The notes beneath the pieces are model-generated. The model saw nothing but the letters and a program-made list of their open reading frames with translations. It was not told where the DNA came from and searched no databases. Below, one piece after another: positions 29,084 through 39,545 of a stretch of 64,000 bases of DNA (position 1 is its first letter; the number at the start of each line of letters is the position of its first letter). The translations under genes were made by a program, and so were the position numbers. The stretch covers positions 2,542,001 to 2,606,000 of the forward strand of contig NZ_CP081496.1 of the NCBI RefSeq assembly GCF_019774615.1, written 5' to 3'. The DNA comes from Streptomyces sp. BHT-5-2 (GTDB lineage: Bacteria; Actinomycetota; Actinomycetes; Streptomycetales; Streptomycetaceae).

Positions 29084-29182
29084 GGCACCCTCCCGGCCTC
29101 AGCTGGGGGAGCATCTCGCCCCCGCCGGAAGTCGCTTCCGACGGGGGCGAGTTGCTCCCCCAGCCAGACGCTGGGAGGTGCC
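29084..29182. terminator. Long composite palindrome between wblI and glpX
   Basis: A 99-bp imperfect hairpin. Outer arms 29084-29113 and 29153-29182 pair over about 24 of 30 positions; the inner arm CTCGCCCCCG/CGGGGGCGAG is at 29115-29124 and 29142-29151, and the tip GGAAG/CTTCC. The outer arms resemble a sequence often repeated between Streptomyces genes. It lies between convergent genes and probably terminates both. Confidence 0.7.
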
Positions 29183-29244
29183 ACGCCGACGACTCCGGCC
29201 GCGGCCGGGTCAGCCGTGTGCCGACGACTCCGGCCGCCGCCGGC

Positions 29245-30276
29245 TCAGCTCGGGCGCTCGAAGTCGATCGAGCTGTAGGCGCGCAGCTTGGAGAGGCGGT
29301 GCTCGGAGTCGATCTGGCGGATGGTGCCGGACTTGGAGCGCATGACCAGGGACTGGGTGTAGGCGGTCTCCGCGCGGTAGCGGACGCCGCGCAGCAGCTC
29401 GCCGTCGGTGATGCCGGTGGCGACGAAGAAGACGTTGTCGCCGCTGACCAGGTCCTCGATCTGCAGGACCTTGTCCAGGTCGTGGCCGGCGTCGAGGGCG
29501 CGCTGCCGCTCCTCGTCGTCCTTGGGCCACAGCTTGCCCTGGAAGGTGCCGCCCATGCACTTGAGCGCACAGGCCGCGATGATGCCCTCGGGCGTACCGC
29601 CGATGCCCAGCAGCAGATCCACGCCGGTGCCCTCGCGGGCCGCCATGATCGCGCCGGCGACATCGCCGTCGGCGATGAACTTGATCCGCGCGCCGGCCTC
29701 CCGGACCTCCTTGACCAGGCCGTCGTGGCGCGGCCGGTCCAGGATGACGACGGTGACGTCCTCGACCGCGGACTTCTTCGCCTTGGCGATCCGCTTGATG
29801 TTCACCGCGACCGGGGCGGTGATGTCGACGAAGTCCGCCGCCTCCGGGCCGGTGGCGAGCTTGTCCATGTAGAAGACCGCGGACGGGTCGAACATCGAGC
29901 CGCGCTCGGCGACCGCCATCACGGACACCGCGTTGGCCATGCCCTTGGCGGTCAGCGTGGTCCCGTCCACCGGGTCCACGGCCACGTCGCACTCCGGGCC
30001 GGTGCCGTCGCCCACGCGCTCGCCGTTGTAGAGCATCGGGGCGTTGTCCTTCTCGCCCTCCCCGATCACCACGACGCCGTTCATCGACACGGTGTGGATC
30101 AGGGCGCGCATGGCCTTGACCGCCGCGCCGTCCGCGCCGATCTTGTCGCCGCGGCCGACCCAGCGGCCCGATGCCATGGCACCGGCCTCGGTCACCCGGA
30201 CCAGCTCCAGGGCGAGGTTGCGGTCCGGGGCCTCCGGGCTGACCTCTAGCGGGGACGGCAGATGATGCTCGGTCAT
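29245..30276 (-). CDS. glpX: Fructose-1,6-bisphosphatase class II
   Basis: A 343-residue GlpX-type phosphatase of gluconeogenesis. Conserved blocks include [14 protein letters not shown], the metal-binding [13 protein letters not shown] and [23 protein letters not shown] 30276 gives the family length, with AAAGGTGCG upstream. Actinobacteria use this class as their main FBPase. The downstream end carries a 35-bp-period direct repeat (29185 and 29220) that includes the stop codon. Confidence 0.95.
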   Translation of the reverse strand: MTEHHLPSPLEVSPEAPDRNLALELVRVTEAGAMASGRWVGRGDKIGADGAAVKAMRALIHTVSMNGVVVIGEGEKDNAPMLYNGERVGDGTGPECDVAVDPVDGTTLTAKGMANAVSVMAVAERGSMFDPSAVFYMDKLATGPEAADFVDITAPVAVNIKRIAKAKKSAVEDVTVVILDRPRHDGLVKEVREAGARIKFIADGDVAGAIMAAREGTGVDLLLGIGGTPEGIIAACALKCMGGTFQGKLWPKDDEERQRALDAGHDLDKVLQIEDLVSGDNVFFVATGITDGELLRGVRYRAETAYTQSLVMRSKSGTIRQIDSEHRLSKLRAYSSIDFERPS

Positions 30277-30504
30277 CGAGCGCACCTTTCTGTACGGCGA
30301 CGGCCGGATTGATGAGGGTGCCCATGACTTTATCGGTACGTCGCGAAAATGAGCAGGGGGGGCTTCGCATGAGCAAGCGCATGGCCGGGTACCGCCCGCG
30401 CCGGAGGGGCACCGCCCGCCGAACCGTTTGTGCAGATGGGCGCCGTCGCAGGGGGGCGTGTCCGGACGGCGGCGGGCATGGGGGACGATAGGGAGGTGGC
30501 TGGT

Positions 30505-31041
30505 ATGCGAGGCAGGCAAAGAGTGACGGACATGGTCCTGTCGCTGGCGGTGATCGGGGTCCTGGTCGGGGCGATCTACTTCTTCATCCCGCACGACGAC
30601 AGCGCGACCGCGGAGAAGAACGCGGTGCAGACCGTCGACACCCGCGTCGAGATCATCACCGCCCGCCGTGCCGCCCCGTACCCGGTCGCCGCACCCGAGG
30701 GTCTGTCGAAGGACTGGCGGGCCACCTCCGTCTCGTACAAGGCCGGCAGCGACGGCAAGGGCGGCGCCTGGCATCTGGGGATGCTCGACCCGGAGCAGCA
30801 GTATGCGGCCGTCGAGCAGAGCGACGCGCCCGCCAAGCAGTTCATCCAGGACGTCACGCTCGGCGCCGCCAAGGTCGGGGGTCAGCAGGCCGTCGGCAGC
30901 AAGAAGTGGGACCGCTACCAGGGCGACACCTACAAGGCGCTGGTCCACCAGGAGCCCGGGGTGACCACGGTCGTCACCGGGACCGCGCCGTTCGGGCGGC
31001 TGGCGGAGCTGGCCGCGGCGCTGGTGGCGAAGAAGGGCTGA
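30505..31041 (+). CDS. DUF4245 domain-containing membrane-anchored protein
   Basis: A 178-residue protein with one N-terminal transmembrane helix (about 14-33) and an extracytoplasmic domain matching DUF4245 ([20 protein letters not shown], then [23 protein letters not shown]). ATG 30505 was chosen because GGGAGG lies 8 bp upstream. Function unknown. It is divergent from glpX, a pairing I recall as common in Streptomyces. Confidence 0.85.
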   Translation: MRGRQRVTDMVLSLAVIGVLVGAIYFFIPHDDSATAEKNAVQTVDTRVEIITARRAAPYPVAAPEGLSKDWRATSVSYKAGSDGKGGAWHLGMLDPEQQYAAVEQSDAPAKQFIQDVTLGAAKVGGQQAVGSKKWDRYQGDTYKALVHQEPGVTTVVTGTAPFGRLAELAAALVAKKG

Positions 31042-31091
31042 GGCCGCGAAGCGCTGAGGCCGCGAAGGGCCGAAGCAGGGCTGCACGTACG

Positions 31092-31133
31092 CGACGAGGC
31101 CGCCGCACCGGATCGGGTGCGGCGGCCTCGTCG
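31092..31133. terminator. Bidirectional terminator
   Basis: Perfect 18-bp GC-rich stem (31092-31109 with 31116-31133) between the convergent DUF4245 and nitroreductase genes. Confidence 0.85.
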
Positions 31134-31154
31134 TCGTGTGGGGCCGGTGGCGGC

Positions 31155-31748
31155 TCAGACGGTGGTCGCGGCCTCGTCGAAGGCCAGGCGCGGGGAGCGC
31201 GGGAAGAAGGCGTCCGGGCCCGGCTTGCCGACGTTGATGACCAGGAAGGACTTCTGCTTGCCGTCGCCGAAGAACTCCTTGTCGACGGCGCCGAAGTCGA
31301 AGCCGGTCATCGGGCCGGCGGCCAGGCCGGCGGCGCGGATGCCGAGGATGAAGTAGCCGGCCTGGAGGGTGGCGTTCTGGGTGCCGGCGGCCTCGCGGGC
31401 GGACAGCTCGGAGAAGAAGTCGTCCTTGACGTTGGGCAGGGCCGGGAAGAGCTTCGGCAGCTTCTCGTGGAAGTCCAGGTCGACGGAGAGGATCACGGTC
31501 AGCGGCGCGGCCAGGGTCTTCGGGCCGTTGGCGCCCATGGCGTGCGCGACCAGGCGCTTGCGGGCGTCCTCGGAGCGGACCAGCGTGATCCGCAGCGGCG
31601 ACTGGTTGAAGGCGGTCGGAGCGTACTTCACCAGGTCGTAGATGGCCTGGACCTGCTCGTCCGTCACCGGCTCGTCCGTGAACGTGTTGGCGGTCTGGGC
31701 CTCGCGGAACAGGAGGTCCTGAGCGGTGGCGTCAAGGGCGAGAGACAT
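31155..31748 (-). CDS. Nitroreductase family protein (malonic semialdehyde reductase-like)
   Basis: A 197-residue flavin-dependent oxidoreductase. Family features are [23 protein letters not shown] near the N-terminus, [22 protein letters not shown] in the middle and [10 protein letters not shown] near the end. The sequence is closest to the RutE/HadB group, but the substrate cannot be told. ATG 31748 has GAGGTG upstream; the longer in-frame start lies in promoter-like sequence. It is monocistronic. Confidence 0.88.
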   Translation of the reverse strand: MSLALDATAQDLLFREAQTANTFTDEPVTDEQVQAIYDLVKYAPTAFNQSPLRITLVRSEDARKRLVAHAMGANGPKTLAAPLTVILSVDLDFHEKLPKLFPALPNVKDDFFSELSAREAAGTQNATLQAGYFILGIRAAGLAAGPMTGFDFGAVDKEFFGDGKQKSFLVINVGKPGPDAFFPRSPRLAFDEAATTV

Positions 31749-32063
31749 GTGGGGCACCTCGGGGCTTCGGGTGGTTACGGATCGTCGGGGACTGCGCGGT
31801 CCACGGGAGCGCGTGCCGTGCGTGCACCGTCCATGGGGACGGAGTGCACTGTCCACGCGGATGGGCTGCACTGTTCACCGGATCAACTCTAACCCCGATA
31901 GATTAAAGTTCAACTAACGGGTGATGCATTGTGAGTGGCTTCACATGAGTGGGCCTCGCGCGAGTGGGTTCGTACGAGCGGGTCGTGGAACGGCTGCGGC
32001 CTTCCGGAAGCCGGAAGGCCGCAGGGCGGGCGCGGGGGCGACGGCGTCCCTCCGGTGCCGTCG
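31749..32063. promoter_or_regulatory. 315-bp gap: nitroreductase promoter region and xseB terminator
   Basis: No gene is seen. The nitroreductase side holds two TGCACTGT(C/T)CAC repeats (about 31846 and 31868) and an AT-rich dyad AGTTcAACT at 31907-31915, candidates for a promoter and operator. A perfect 14-bp stem at 31994-32007 with 32011-32024 lies downstream of xseB and should be its terminator. Confidence 0.5.
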
Positions 32064-32333
32064 CTACTCCGCTTCCCGCTCCGTCTGCTCCTCCGGGCCC
32101 TCCGCCAGCGCCGCGTCCAGCCGCGCCCGGGCGCCGTCCAGCCAGCGGCGGCAGACCTTCGCCAGCTCCTCGCCGCGCTCCCACAGGGCCAGCGACTCCT
32201 CCAGCGTCGTGCCGCCCGCCTCCAGGCGGCGGACGACCTCGATCAGCTCGTCCCGTGCCTGCTCGTAGCCGAGGGTGGACTCCACCGGGGGCACCCCGGC
32301 CGCCGCGTCCACCACGTCATCCGTCTTCGCCAT
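32064..32333 (-). CDS. xseB: Exodeoxyribonuclease VII small subunit
   Basis: An 89-residue XseB protein with the two-helix core [20 protein letters not shown] and [29 protein letters not shown]. Several copies bind one XseA to form the single-strand-specific exonuclease VII. ATG 32333 lies 10 bp after the xseA stop codon, so xseA-xseB form one operon. Confidence 0.93.
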   Translation of the reverse strand: MAKTDDVVDAAAGVPPVESTLGYEQARDELIEVVRRLEAGGTTLEESLALWERGEELAKVCRRWLDGARARLDAALAEGPEEQTEREAE

Positions 32334-32343
32334 GTCTCCCACC

Positions 32344-33600
32344 CTATGAGTCCGCCCTGGTCGGAACCGTCTCCGCGGAACCGGCGCCCGGGACCGCGGC
32401 CACCCGCACCCGGAACTCGCCGTCGGCCACCCTGGCCCGCAGCTCCTCGTCCACCGCCACCTCGGACGGCGCGCGCACCGCCGCCCCGTCCGGCTTCTGG
32501 AGCACCGCATAGCCGCGCTGGAGCGTCGCCTTCGGGGAGAGCGCCACCACCCGCGCCAGTGTGTGCACCAGCTCCGAATCGGCGCGGTCCAGCAGATGCC
32601 CCAGCGTCCGCCGGCCGCGCTCCAGCAGGGCGGTGATCTGCTCCTCGCGCTCCTGGACCATCCGCTGCGGGTGCTGTATCGACGGGCGGTGCAGTGCCGC
32701 CGACAGGCCCCGCTCCTCGCGGTCCAGGAAGCCGCCGAGCGCGCGCCGGGCGCGCTCCCGCAGCTGGTGCACCCGGGCCAGCTCCTCGCCGACGTCCGGC
32801 ACCACCTTCTTCGCGGCGTCCGTCGGCGTCGAGGCCCGCAGATCGGCCACCAGGTCCAGCAGCGGGCTGTCCGGCTCGTGGCCGATCGCGGAGACCACCG
32901 GTGTGCGCACCTCGGACACCGCCCGGACCAACTGCTCGTCGGAGAACGGCAGCAGATCCTCGACGCTGCCGCCGCCGCGCGCCACGATGATCACGTCCAC
33001 CTCGGGCAGCGCGTCCAACTCCTGGACCGCCGCGACCACCTGGGGCACCGCGTGCACCCCCTGCACCGGCACATTGCGCACCTCGAAGCGGACCGCCGGC
33101 CAGCGGTGCCGGGCGTTCTCCAGCACGTCGCGCTCGGCGGCGCTGGCCCGGCCGCAGACCAGCCCGATCAGCTGCGGCAGGAACGGCAGCGGCCGCTTGC
33201 GCTCCGCGGCGAACAGCCCCTCCGCCGTCAGTGTCCGCTTCAACTGCTCCAGCCTGGCGAGGAGTTCGCCCACGCCGACCGGCCGGATCTCGGCGGCCCG
33301 CAGCGAGAGCTGGCCGCGCGGGGCGTACCACTCCGGCTTGGCGTGCACCACCACCCGGGCGCCCTCGCTCACCACCTCGGCGACCCGGTCGAAGACCTGG
33401 CGATAGCACGTCACGCTCACCGAGATGTCGTGCGACGGGTCGCGCAGCGTCAGGAACACCACACCGGCGCCCGGCCGCCGGGAGAGCTGGGTGATCTGCC
33501 CCTCGACCCACACCGCGCCGAGCCGGTCGATCCACCCGCCGATGAGTCGGGACACCTCGCCGACCGGGATCGGCGCTTCCGGAGACGTGGAGACAGCCAT
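32344..33600 (-). CDS. xseA: Exodeoxyribonuclease VII large subunit
   Basis: A 418-residue XseA. The N-terminal OB-fold is at about 10-105 ([25 protein letters not shown]). The catalytic domain has [37 protein letters not shown] and [25 protein letters not shown], followed by a long helical segment and the C-terminal YAVLQKPDG motif. It degrades single-stranded DNA from both ends in repair. ATG 33600 is chosen by alignment to the family start MAVSTSPE. Confidence 0.95.
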   Translation of the reverse strand: MAVSTSPEAPIPVGEVSRLIGGWIDRLGAVWVEGQITQLSRRPGAGVVFLTLRDPSHDISVSVTCYRQVFDRVAEVVSEGARVVVHAKPEWYAPRGQLSLRAAEIRPVGVGELLARLEQLKRTLTAEGLFAAERKRPLPFLPQLIGLVCGRASAAERDVLENARHRWPAVRFEVRNVPVQGVHAVPQVVAAVQELDALPEVDVIIVARGGGSVEDLLPFSDEQLVRAVSEVRTPVVSAIGHEPDSPLLDLVADLRASTPTDAAKKVVPDVGEELARVHQLRERARRALGGFLDREERGLSAALHRPSIQHPQRMVQEREEQITALLERGRRTLGHLLDRADSELVHTLARVVALSPKATLQRGYAVLQKPDGAAVRAPSEVAVDEELRARVADGEFRVRVAAVPGAGSAETVPTRADS

Positions 33601-33741
33601 GCCAGCGAGAGTAGCGGTGGGCACTGACAGTGGGCGCCGGGTGGCAGTGGGCCGCTCGTCGCGTGGCCGGTCCCCGCCGCCGCTGCCGCGTGCGGCGCCG
33701 CCCCGCGCGCCGCTGCCACCGGGCCCTTGCGCCCCCGGCCC

Positions 33742-35241
33742 TCAATCGCGGGGCGGGCGGGACTCCCCGGACGAGCCGGAATCTCCGGACGGGCCGGGGC
33801 CGACGGACGGGCCGGGGCCGACGGACGGGCCGGGGCCGACCGACGAGCCGGGGCCTACTGGCGAGCCGGAATCTCCGGACGAGCCGAATTTCCGTACCGC
33901 CAGCACCACCAGTCCCACCAGCAGCCAGGCACCGCCCACGGCCTGCGCGGTCGGCGACGCCTCGACGATCGCCGCGATCACCACCGCCAACCCGGCCAGC
34001 GGTACCACCACATGCCGCAGCACACTCGGCGCCGCGGCCTGCCGGCGGATCCGGAACCATCCGATCACCGAGGCGTGCAGCAGGGCGAACGCGCTCAGCG
34101 CGCCGACGTTCACGATCGACGACAGCCGGTCCAGACCGTCGTCCCGGGTCGCCGCCCAGACCGCCGCCACCAGCGTCACCAGCGCCGCCCCCAGCAGCGC
34201 CCGGCGCGGCACCCCGCTGCCCGGGTCCACCTTCGCCAGCGCCCCCGGCAGCCGCCGGTCCCGGGCCATCGCGAACAGCAGTCGCCCGGCTGCGGCCTGC
34301 CCGGCCAGCGCCGCGAACGCCGCCCCGACCGCCTTGCTCACCGCCACCAGATCGTGCAGCCAGCCGCCCACCGCGACGTCCACCGTCGTATAGAAGGCGG
34401 CCCCCTGCTCACCCGGTTTCGCGGCCAGCTCGGCGGCGCTCATCGGGGCCAACAGCGCCGCCAGGTACGTCTGCACGGCGAACAGCGTCCCCGCCACCAC
34501 CAGGCACGTCACCACGGCCCGAGCCACCCGCCGCGAACCTCCGGAAGCCTCCTCCGCGAACGAGGCGATCGCGTCGAAGCCCAGATACGACAGCACCGCC
34601 ACCGACACCGCCGCCAGCACCGCGTCGAGCGAGAAGCCGCCCTCGCCGGTCAGCGGCGCCGCCCAGCCGCGCTGCGCCCCGTGCACGGCCAGCGCCCATC
34701 CCGCCGCCACCACGAAGACCACCAGCGCCGCGATCTCCAGGGCCAGCACCGCGAACCCGACCACCGCCGCGGCCCGCACCCCCCGGAGGTTCAGCAGCGT
34801 GGTGACCACCACCGCGGCCGCCGTCCACACCCACTGGTGCACCTGCGGCACCAGGGCGTGCAGCGCGATGCCGGAGAAGAGGTAGGCCACCGCGGGGATC
34901 AGCAGGTAGTCCAGCATCGCCAGCCACCCGGCGACGAACCCCGCGCCCTCGCCCAGGCCGGCCCGGGCGTACGCGTACACCGACCCGGCCCTGGGGACGA
35001 CCCGCACCATCTGCGCATAGGAGTACGCCGTGAACGCCATCGCCACCGTGGCGACCACGTAGACGACCGTGATCGCGCCGTGCGAGGTGGCCTGGAGGGT
35101 GCCGAAGATGCCCACCGGCGCCATCGGCGCGATGAACAGCAGCCCGTAGACGACCAGATCCCGGAACGACAGCGTCCGGCGTAGTTCCCCGGTGCCGCTG
35201 TCCGCCTCGTCGCCCACGGCCGCGCCGACTGTTTCGGGCAT
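33742..35241 (-). CDS. APC family amino-acid permease
   Basis: A 499-residue transporter with about 12 membrane helices. The N-terminus has the APC pattern [19 protein letters not shown] and [24 protein letters not shown], and [21 protein letters not shown] lies in the middle. The last 50 residues are a Gly/Pro/Ser tail built from 18-bp repeats. The substrate is an amino acid or amine, not specified. It is convergent with nothing nearby and stands alone. Confidence 0.88.
   Translation of the reverse strand: MPETVGAAVGDEADSGTGELRRTLSFRDLVVYGLLFIAPMAPVGIFGTLQATSHGAITVVYVVATVAMAFTAYSYAQMVRVVPRAGSVYAYARAGLGEGAGFVAGWLAMLDYLLIPAVAYLFSGIALHALVPQVHQWVWTAAAVVVTTLLNLRGVRAAAVVGFAVLALEIAALVVFVVAAGWALAVHGAQRGWAAPLTGEGGFSLDAVLAAVSVAVLSYLGFDAIASFAEEASGGSRRVARAVVTCLVVAGTLFAVQTYLAALLAPMSAAELAAKPGEQGAAFYTTVDVAVGGWLHDLVAVSKAVGAAFAALAGQAAAGRLLFAMARDRRLPGALAKVDPGSGVPRRALLGAALVTLVAAVWAATRDDGLDRLSSIVNVGALSAFALLHASVIGWFRIRRQAAAPSVLRHVVVPLAGLAVVIAAIVEASPTAQAVGGAWLLVGLVVLAVRKFGSSGDSGSPVGPGSSVGPGPSVGPGPSVGPGPSGDSGSSGESRPPRD
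33773..33880. repeat. Six imperfect 18-bp tandem repeats in the permease tail
   Basis: Units of the type GGGCCGGGGCCGACGGAC, three nearly identical (33791-33844) with more diverged units on both sides. On the coding strand they give repeated Gly-Pro-Ser-Val-Gly-Pro. Confidence 0.9.
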
Positions 35242-35324
35242 CCCGCCTCCTCACGTGCTCCCCACCAGTCTGGGCCACCGGTGCCGGGCGCCCCGCGCCC
35301 GGCACCGGCCGTACGATGGGACCC

Positions 35325-36317
35325 ATGTCTGCTACTCCCGGTCCGCAGCCCAGCCGCAAGGTCCTCCTCGCCGCCCCGCGCGGCTACTGCGCGGGTGTGG
35401 ACCGCGCGGTGATCGCCGTCGAGAAAGCCCTGGAACAGTACGGCGCTCCCGTTTACGTGCGCCACGAGATCGTCCACAACAAGTACGTCGTGAAGACCCT
35501 GGAGAAGAAGGGCGCCATCTTCGTCGAGGAGACGGAGGAGGTCCCCGAGGGCAACATCGTGATCTTCTCCGCGCACGGCGTCGCCCCCGTCGTCCACGAG
35601 GAGGCCGAGCGCGGCAGGCTCGCCACCATCGACGCGACCTGCCCCCTGGTCACCAAGGTCCACAAGGAAGCCGTCCGCTACGCCAAGGAGGACTACGACA
35701 TCCTCCTGATCGGCCACGAGGGCCACGAGGAGGTCATCGGCACCAGCGGCGAGGCCCCCGAGCACATCCAGCTGGTCGACGGCCCCAAGGACGTCGCGAA
35801 CGTCGAGGTGCGCGACCCGGACAAGGTCGTCTGGCTCTCCCAGACCACGCTCTCCGTGGACGAGACCATGGAGACCGTCGACGCCCTCCAGGGCCGCTTC
35901 CCCAACCTCCTCTCGCCGCCCAGCGACGACATCTGCTACGCCACCCAGAACCGCCAGCAGGCCGTCAAGCAGATGGGCGCCCAGGCCGACCTCGTGATCG
36001 TCGTCGGCTCCCGCAACTCCTCGAACTCCAAGCGCCTGGTGGAGGTCGCCCTCGGCGCCGGCGCCCGGTCCTCGTACCTCGTCGACTACGCCGAGGAGAT
36101 CGACGAGAGCTGGCTGGACGGCGTCGGCACCGTCGGCGTCACCTCCGGCGCCTCCGTCCCCGAGATCCTCGTCGACGGCGTCCTCGAATGGCTCGCCGCC
36201 CGCGGCTACGAGGACGTCGAGACGATCACCGCCGCCGAGGAGTCCATCGCCTTCTCGCTCCCCAAGGAGCTCCGCCGCGACCTCCGCGCCGAGGCCCGCT
36301 CCGCCGTCGAGGACTGA
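35325..36317 (+). CDS. ispH: 4-hydroxy-3-methylbut-2-enyl diphosphate reductase
   Basis: A 330-residue IspH, the last enzyme of the MEP isoprenoid pathway, making IPP and DMAPP with a [4Fe-4S] cluster. The three cluster cysteines are seen in [21 protein letters not shown] and [11 protein letters not shown], with the catalytic HEGHEEV and SSNSKRL blocks. ATG 35325 was preferred because it gives the usual N-terminal length; an in-frame ATG at 35316 is possible. Confidence 0.95.
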   Translation: MSATPGPQPSRKVLLAAPRGYCAGVDRAVIAVEKALEQYGAPVYVRHEIVHNKYVVKTLEKKGAIFVEETEEVPEGNIVIFSAHGVAPVVHEEAERGRLATIDATCPLVTKVHKEAVRYAKEDYDILLIGHEGHEEVIGTSGEAPEHIQLVDGPKDVANVEVRDPDKVVWLSQTTLSVDETMETVDALQGRFPNLLSPPSDDICYATQNRQQAVKQMGAQADLVIVVGSRNSSNSKRLVEVALGAGARSSYLVDYAEEIDESWLDGVGTVGVTSGASVPEILVDGVLEWLAARGYEDVETITAAEESIAFSLPKELRRDLRAEARSAVED

Positions 36318-36408
36318 CCCCGCCGCCGAGGCACGACCACCGGCACCCCGCCCGCCGTCTCTCCCCATACCGGGAGCGGCGGGCGGCGTTCGTGCCTAGC
36401 CTTTTCCC

Positions 36409-37356
36409 ATGAGGGTCTTCGGTGTGGACATCGGCGGATCGGGCATCAAGGGCGGGCCGGTCGATCTGGAGCGCGGCGAGCTGACCGACAAGCGCTACAA
36501 GGTGCTGACCCCACATCCGGCCACCCCCGAGGCGGTCGCCGACTGCGTCAAGGAGGTCGTGGACCACTTCGGGTGGCCCGGCCCGGTCGGTGCGACGTTC
36601 CCCGGCGTGGTCACCGGCGGGGTCACCCGCACGGCCGCCAACGTCGACAGACGCTGGATCGGCACGGACGCCGCCGCGCTGCTCACCGGCCGGCTCGGCG
36701 GCCGCCCGGTCACCCTGCTCAACGACGCGGACGCGGCCGGCCTGGCCGAGATGCGGTTCGGTGCCGGCCGCGGCCGCGCCGGCACGGTCGTCGTCCTCAC
36801 CTTCGGCACCGGTATCGGCAGCGCCGTCTTCACCGACGGCCGGCTCGTCCCCAACACCGAGCTGGGCCACCTGGAGCTGCACGGCCACGAAGCCGAGAAG
36901 CGCGCCTCCACCAAGGCCAAGGAGGACGAGGACCTCAACTGGCAGCAGTGGGCGAACCGGGTCCGCAAGTACCTCGCGCACGTCGAGATGCTGTTCTCGC
37001 CCGGACTGTTCGTGATCGGCGGCGGGGTGAGCCGCAAGGCGGAGAAGTTCCTGCCGCTGATCGAGGGCATCAGGGCCGAGATCGTCCCGGCGCGGCTGCA
37101 GAACGACGCGGGGATCGTGGGCGCCGCGATGGCCGCCCACGTCTCCGGGGCGGGCGGGGCGGGCACCCCCGGCTCCGCCGGAGCCGTGGGGGCCGGGCCG
37201 CCTACAGGCGCGCCACCCGCCGCGGACGGCCCCCGGCCCGGGAGTGCTCCGGGGACCGCGGCCCGGACCCGCCCGGTCGAGGGGACGCCGCCCGCCGACC
37301 GGGCCCGGGACGCCGTTGTCGACTCACCGGTCGGCTGGCCCGACCGCCGGCGATGA
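36409..37356 (+). CDS. ppgK: Polyphosphate glucokinase (ROK family) with extended C-terminus
   Basis: A ROK-fold kinase that phosphorylates glucose with polyphosphate or ATP. Motifs are GVDIGGSGIKG, LNDADAAGLAEMR and FGTGIGSAVF. The fold ends near residue 245 (GIVGAAMAAH), where actinobacterial PpgK proteins normally stop. Here the frame continues for about 70 further Gly/Pro/Ala-rich residues. That extension runs through a terminator-like hairpin at 37164-37193 and overlaps the convergent DUF6542 gene by 155 bp. The tail may be genuine or the product of a lost stop codon. The catalytic part is complete. Confidence 0.92.
   Translation: MRVFGVDIGGSGIKGGPVDLERGELTDKRYKVLTPHPATPEAVADCVKEVVDHFGWPGPVGATFPGVVTGGVTRTAANVDRRWIGTDAAALLTGRLGGRPVTLLNDADAAGLAEMRFGAGRGRAGTVVVLTFGTGIGSAVFTDGRLVPNTELGHLELHGHEAEKRASTKAKEDEDLNWQQWANRVRKYLAHVEMLFSPGLFVIGGGVSRKAEKFLPLIEGIRAEIVPARLQNDAGIVGAAMAAHVSGAGGAGTPGSAGAVGAGPPTGAPPAADGPRPGSAPGTAARTRPVEGTPPADRARDAVVDSPVGWPDRRR
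37164..37193. terminator. Terminator-like hairpin inside the ppgK 3' extension
   Basis: Stem CACCCCCGGCTCCG/CGGAGCCGTGGGGG, loop of 2-3 nt with one mismatch. It sits where a ppgK terminator would be expected if the gene ended at the family position. Confidence 0.6.
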
Positions 37357-38098
37357 GCAGCGCCTTGCGGACCAGCACCAGCAGCGCGCAGATCAGCGTG
37401 CCCCCGTAGAGCCAGCCGGCGTTCAGCGCGAGGACGGTGAAGACGCCGACCAGCAGCCCGGGGAAGCCCGTCGGACCGTGCTGCACCGGCAGCGTGCCGA
37501 GAGCGAACGCGATCGGCAGCGCGACCGGCGCGGCCGCCAGGTCCAAGGGCCGCACCCACGCCCCGGCCGCCACGCCGACCAGCAGGAAGAACGCCCCGTA
37601 CGCGCCCTGCGCCCCGTCCAGCAGCCAGCGGTCCAGGAAACCGAAGAGCAGCAGCGCGGCGGTGGCCAGCAGCCCGCAGCCCAGGCCGGTGAGCTTGGCG
37701 GCCGGCATCCGGCGGAGCAGCCCGGGCGCCGGGGGGCGCCGCGGGCCGGCGCGGTAGACGGCCGCGACCTCCTCGCCGTCGGCCGGCGGCGAGGGAGCCG
37801 GGCGCGGCATCCACTCGCCCGCCCCCGGCTCCGTTCCCGTTTCCGGCCTCGCGGCCGACGGCCGGGCCGGTGCCCGGTGCTCCGCCGGCCCGGGGGCGTA
37901 GCCGCGGGCCGTGACCTCGGTGCCGGACGGTACGGAGGCATAGCCGGAGGCCCGCATCGCGGACAGGAAGGCGTCGTCGGGATCGGGGGCCACGGCCTCC
38001 GCGGGGCGCGGGAGCCGGGTGTCCGTGTCGGGGCCGCCGCTCCGCGGCCGGCCGTGCGGGGACGTGCGCGCTTGGGGTTGCTCGACATGTTGCTCCAC
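37202..38098 (-). CDS. DUF6542 domain membrane protein
   Basis: A 298-residue protein from GTG 38098. The first 125 residues are Pro/Ala/Arg-rich and disordered. Residues about 135-255 form four or five membrane helices (LGCGLLATAALLLFGFL, YGAFFLLVGVAAGAWV, VALPIAFALGTLP, VGVFTVLALNAGWLYGG), the DUF6542 pattern, followed by a basic tail. Function unknown. The last 155 bp overlap the 3' end of ppgK on the other strand. Confidence 0.75.
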   Translation of the reverse strand: MEQHVEQPQARTSPHGRPRSGGPDTDTRLPRPAEAVAPDPDDAFLSAMRASGYASVPSGTEVTARGYAPGPAEHRAPARPSAARPETGTEPGAGEWMPRPAPSPPADGEEVAAVYRAGPRRPPAPGLLRRMPAAKLTGLGCGLLATAALLLFGFLDRWLLDGAQGAYGAFFLLVGVAAGAWVRPLDLAAAPVALPIAFALGTLPVQHGPTGFPGLLVGVFTVLALNAGWLYGGTLICALLVLVRKALLIAGGRASRPVSRQRRPGPGRRAASPRPGGSGPRSPEHSRAGGRPRRVARL

Positions 38099-38368
38099 GC
38101 CGCCACGGTAGGCCGCTAAGTGGGATTAATTGGTCATGAGACACGCGGTTTGACCCCCCTTGGGGGCACCGTTAGGCGGCCCGGCGCACGTCGGGGGAGT
38201 GCGCGGGACGCCGGGCGCCCTCCCCGGGGCCGCGTCCGGGCCGCCCGGTCCGGTGGGGCTCGCCCAGTAGACTGGTGGATCGGCCGTCCCCGGCCGGGCC
38301 CGGTCCGCCGGCCCGGACCGGTGAGCGGCCCGCCCTTCGCCCACCACCAGCTCCGGGAAGTCGCCACC

Positions 38369-39457
38369 GTGTCGCTCACGATCGGAATCGTCGGTCTGCC
38401 CAATGTCGGCAAGTCGACCCTGTTCAACGCCCTGACCAAGAACGACGTGCTGGCGGCCAACTACCCGTTCGCCACCATCGAGCCGAACGTCGGCGTGGTC
38501 GGCGTCCCCGACCCCCGCCTCACCAGGCTCGCCGAGATCTTCGGCTCCGCGCGGCTGCTGCCGGCCACCGTCGACTTCGTCGACATCGCCGGCATCGTCC
38601 GGGGCGCCTCCGAGGGCGAGGGCCTGGGCAACAAGTTCCTCGCCAACATCCGCGAGTCCGACGCGATCTGCCAGGTCATCCGCGCCTTCAAGGACGAGAA
38701 CGTCGTCCACGTCGATGGCAAGGTCTCGCCCAAGAGCGACATCGAGACCATCAACACCGAGCTGATCCTCGCCGACCTCCAGACCATCGAAAAGGTGCTG
38801 CCGCGCCTCCAGAAGGAGTCGCGCATCAAGAAGGACGTGGCCCCCAAGGTCAAGGCCGTCGAGGAGGCCAAGGCCATCCTGGAGGAGGGCCGCACCCTCT
38901 TCGCCGCCGGCTACGTCCAGGGCACCGAGAAGACCGAGCTGCTGCACGACCTCCACCTCCTCACCACCAAGCCCTTCCTCTACGTCTTCAACGTCGACGA
39001 GGAAGAGCTCACCGACGAGGACTTCAAGAACGAGCAGCGCGCCCTGGTCGCCCCCGCCGAGGCGATCTTCCTCAACGCCAAGCTGGAGGCCGATCTGGCC
39101 GAGCTGGACGACGAGGAGGCCCTGGAGCTCCTCCAGTCCGTCGGCCAGGAGGAGCCGGGCCTGGCCACCCTCGCCCACGTCGGCTTCCGCACCCTGGGCC
39201 TGCAGACCTACCTGACCGCCGGTCCCAAGGAGTCCCGCGCCTGGACGATCAAGAAGGGCGCCACCGCCCCCGAGGCCGCCGGTGTGATCCACACCGACTT
39301 CCAGAAGGGCTTCATCAAGGCCGAGGTCATCTCCTTCGCCGACCTCGTCGAAACCGGCTCCGTCGCCGAGGCCCGCGCCGCCGGCAAGGCCCGCATGGAG
39401 GGCAAGGACTACATCATGCAGGACGGCGATGTGGTGGAGTTCCGCTTCAACGTGTAG
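38369..39457 (+). CDS. ychF: Redox-regulated ATPase YchF (OLA1-type)
   Basis: A 362-residue Obg-related ATPase. The P-loop is GLPNVGKST, the G3 region VDFVDIAGIV; a helical insertion follows, and a C-terminal TGS domain ends VVEFRFNV. It binds ribosomes and is linked to stress responses. GTG 38369 gives the exact family length. Its last eight codons form the left attachment repeat of the island that follows; a second copy of these codons lies at 51504-51534. Confidence 0.95.
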   Translation: MSLTIGIVGLPNVGKSTLFNALTKNDVLAANYPFATIEPNVGVVGVPDPRLTRLAEIFGSARLLPATVDFVDIAGIVRGASEGEGLGNKFLANIRESDAICQVIRAFKDENVVHVDGKVSPKSDIETINTELILADLQTIEKVLPRLQKESRIKKDVAPKVKAVEEAKAILEEGRTLFAAGYVQGTEKTELLHDLHLLTTKPFLYVFNVDEEELTDEDFKNEQRALVAPAEAIFLNAKLEADLAELDDEEALELLQSVGQEEPGLATLAHVGFRTLGLQTYLTAGPKESRAWTIKKGATAPEAAGVIHTDFQKGFIKAEVISFADLVETGSVAEARAAGKARMEGKDYIMQDGDVVEFRFNV

Positions 39458-39460
39458 CGG
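39431..39460. mobile_element. Left attachment site (attL) in the ychF 3' end
   Basis: The sequence GTGGTGGAGTTCCG-c-TTCAACGTGT (39431-39455) is repeated at 51504-51528 with a single mismatch. Both copies encode VVEFRFNV and the second then runs into a stop. Downstream, both sides keep a similar ychF terminator-like region, as expected for a recombination product. Confidence 0.75.
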
Positions 39461-39545
39461 GTGACTTAGCACCACTTCGCTGATCTGGCAAACGTGCAGG
39501 TCAGAGAGGGTCCGGCTCTTCGGGGTCGGGCCCTTAGTTTTTCCC

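Noticed and set aside
39431..39460. tRNA gene as the integration target
   Set aside because: No cloverleaf can be drawn; the repeated sequence encodes the C-terminus of YchF.
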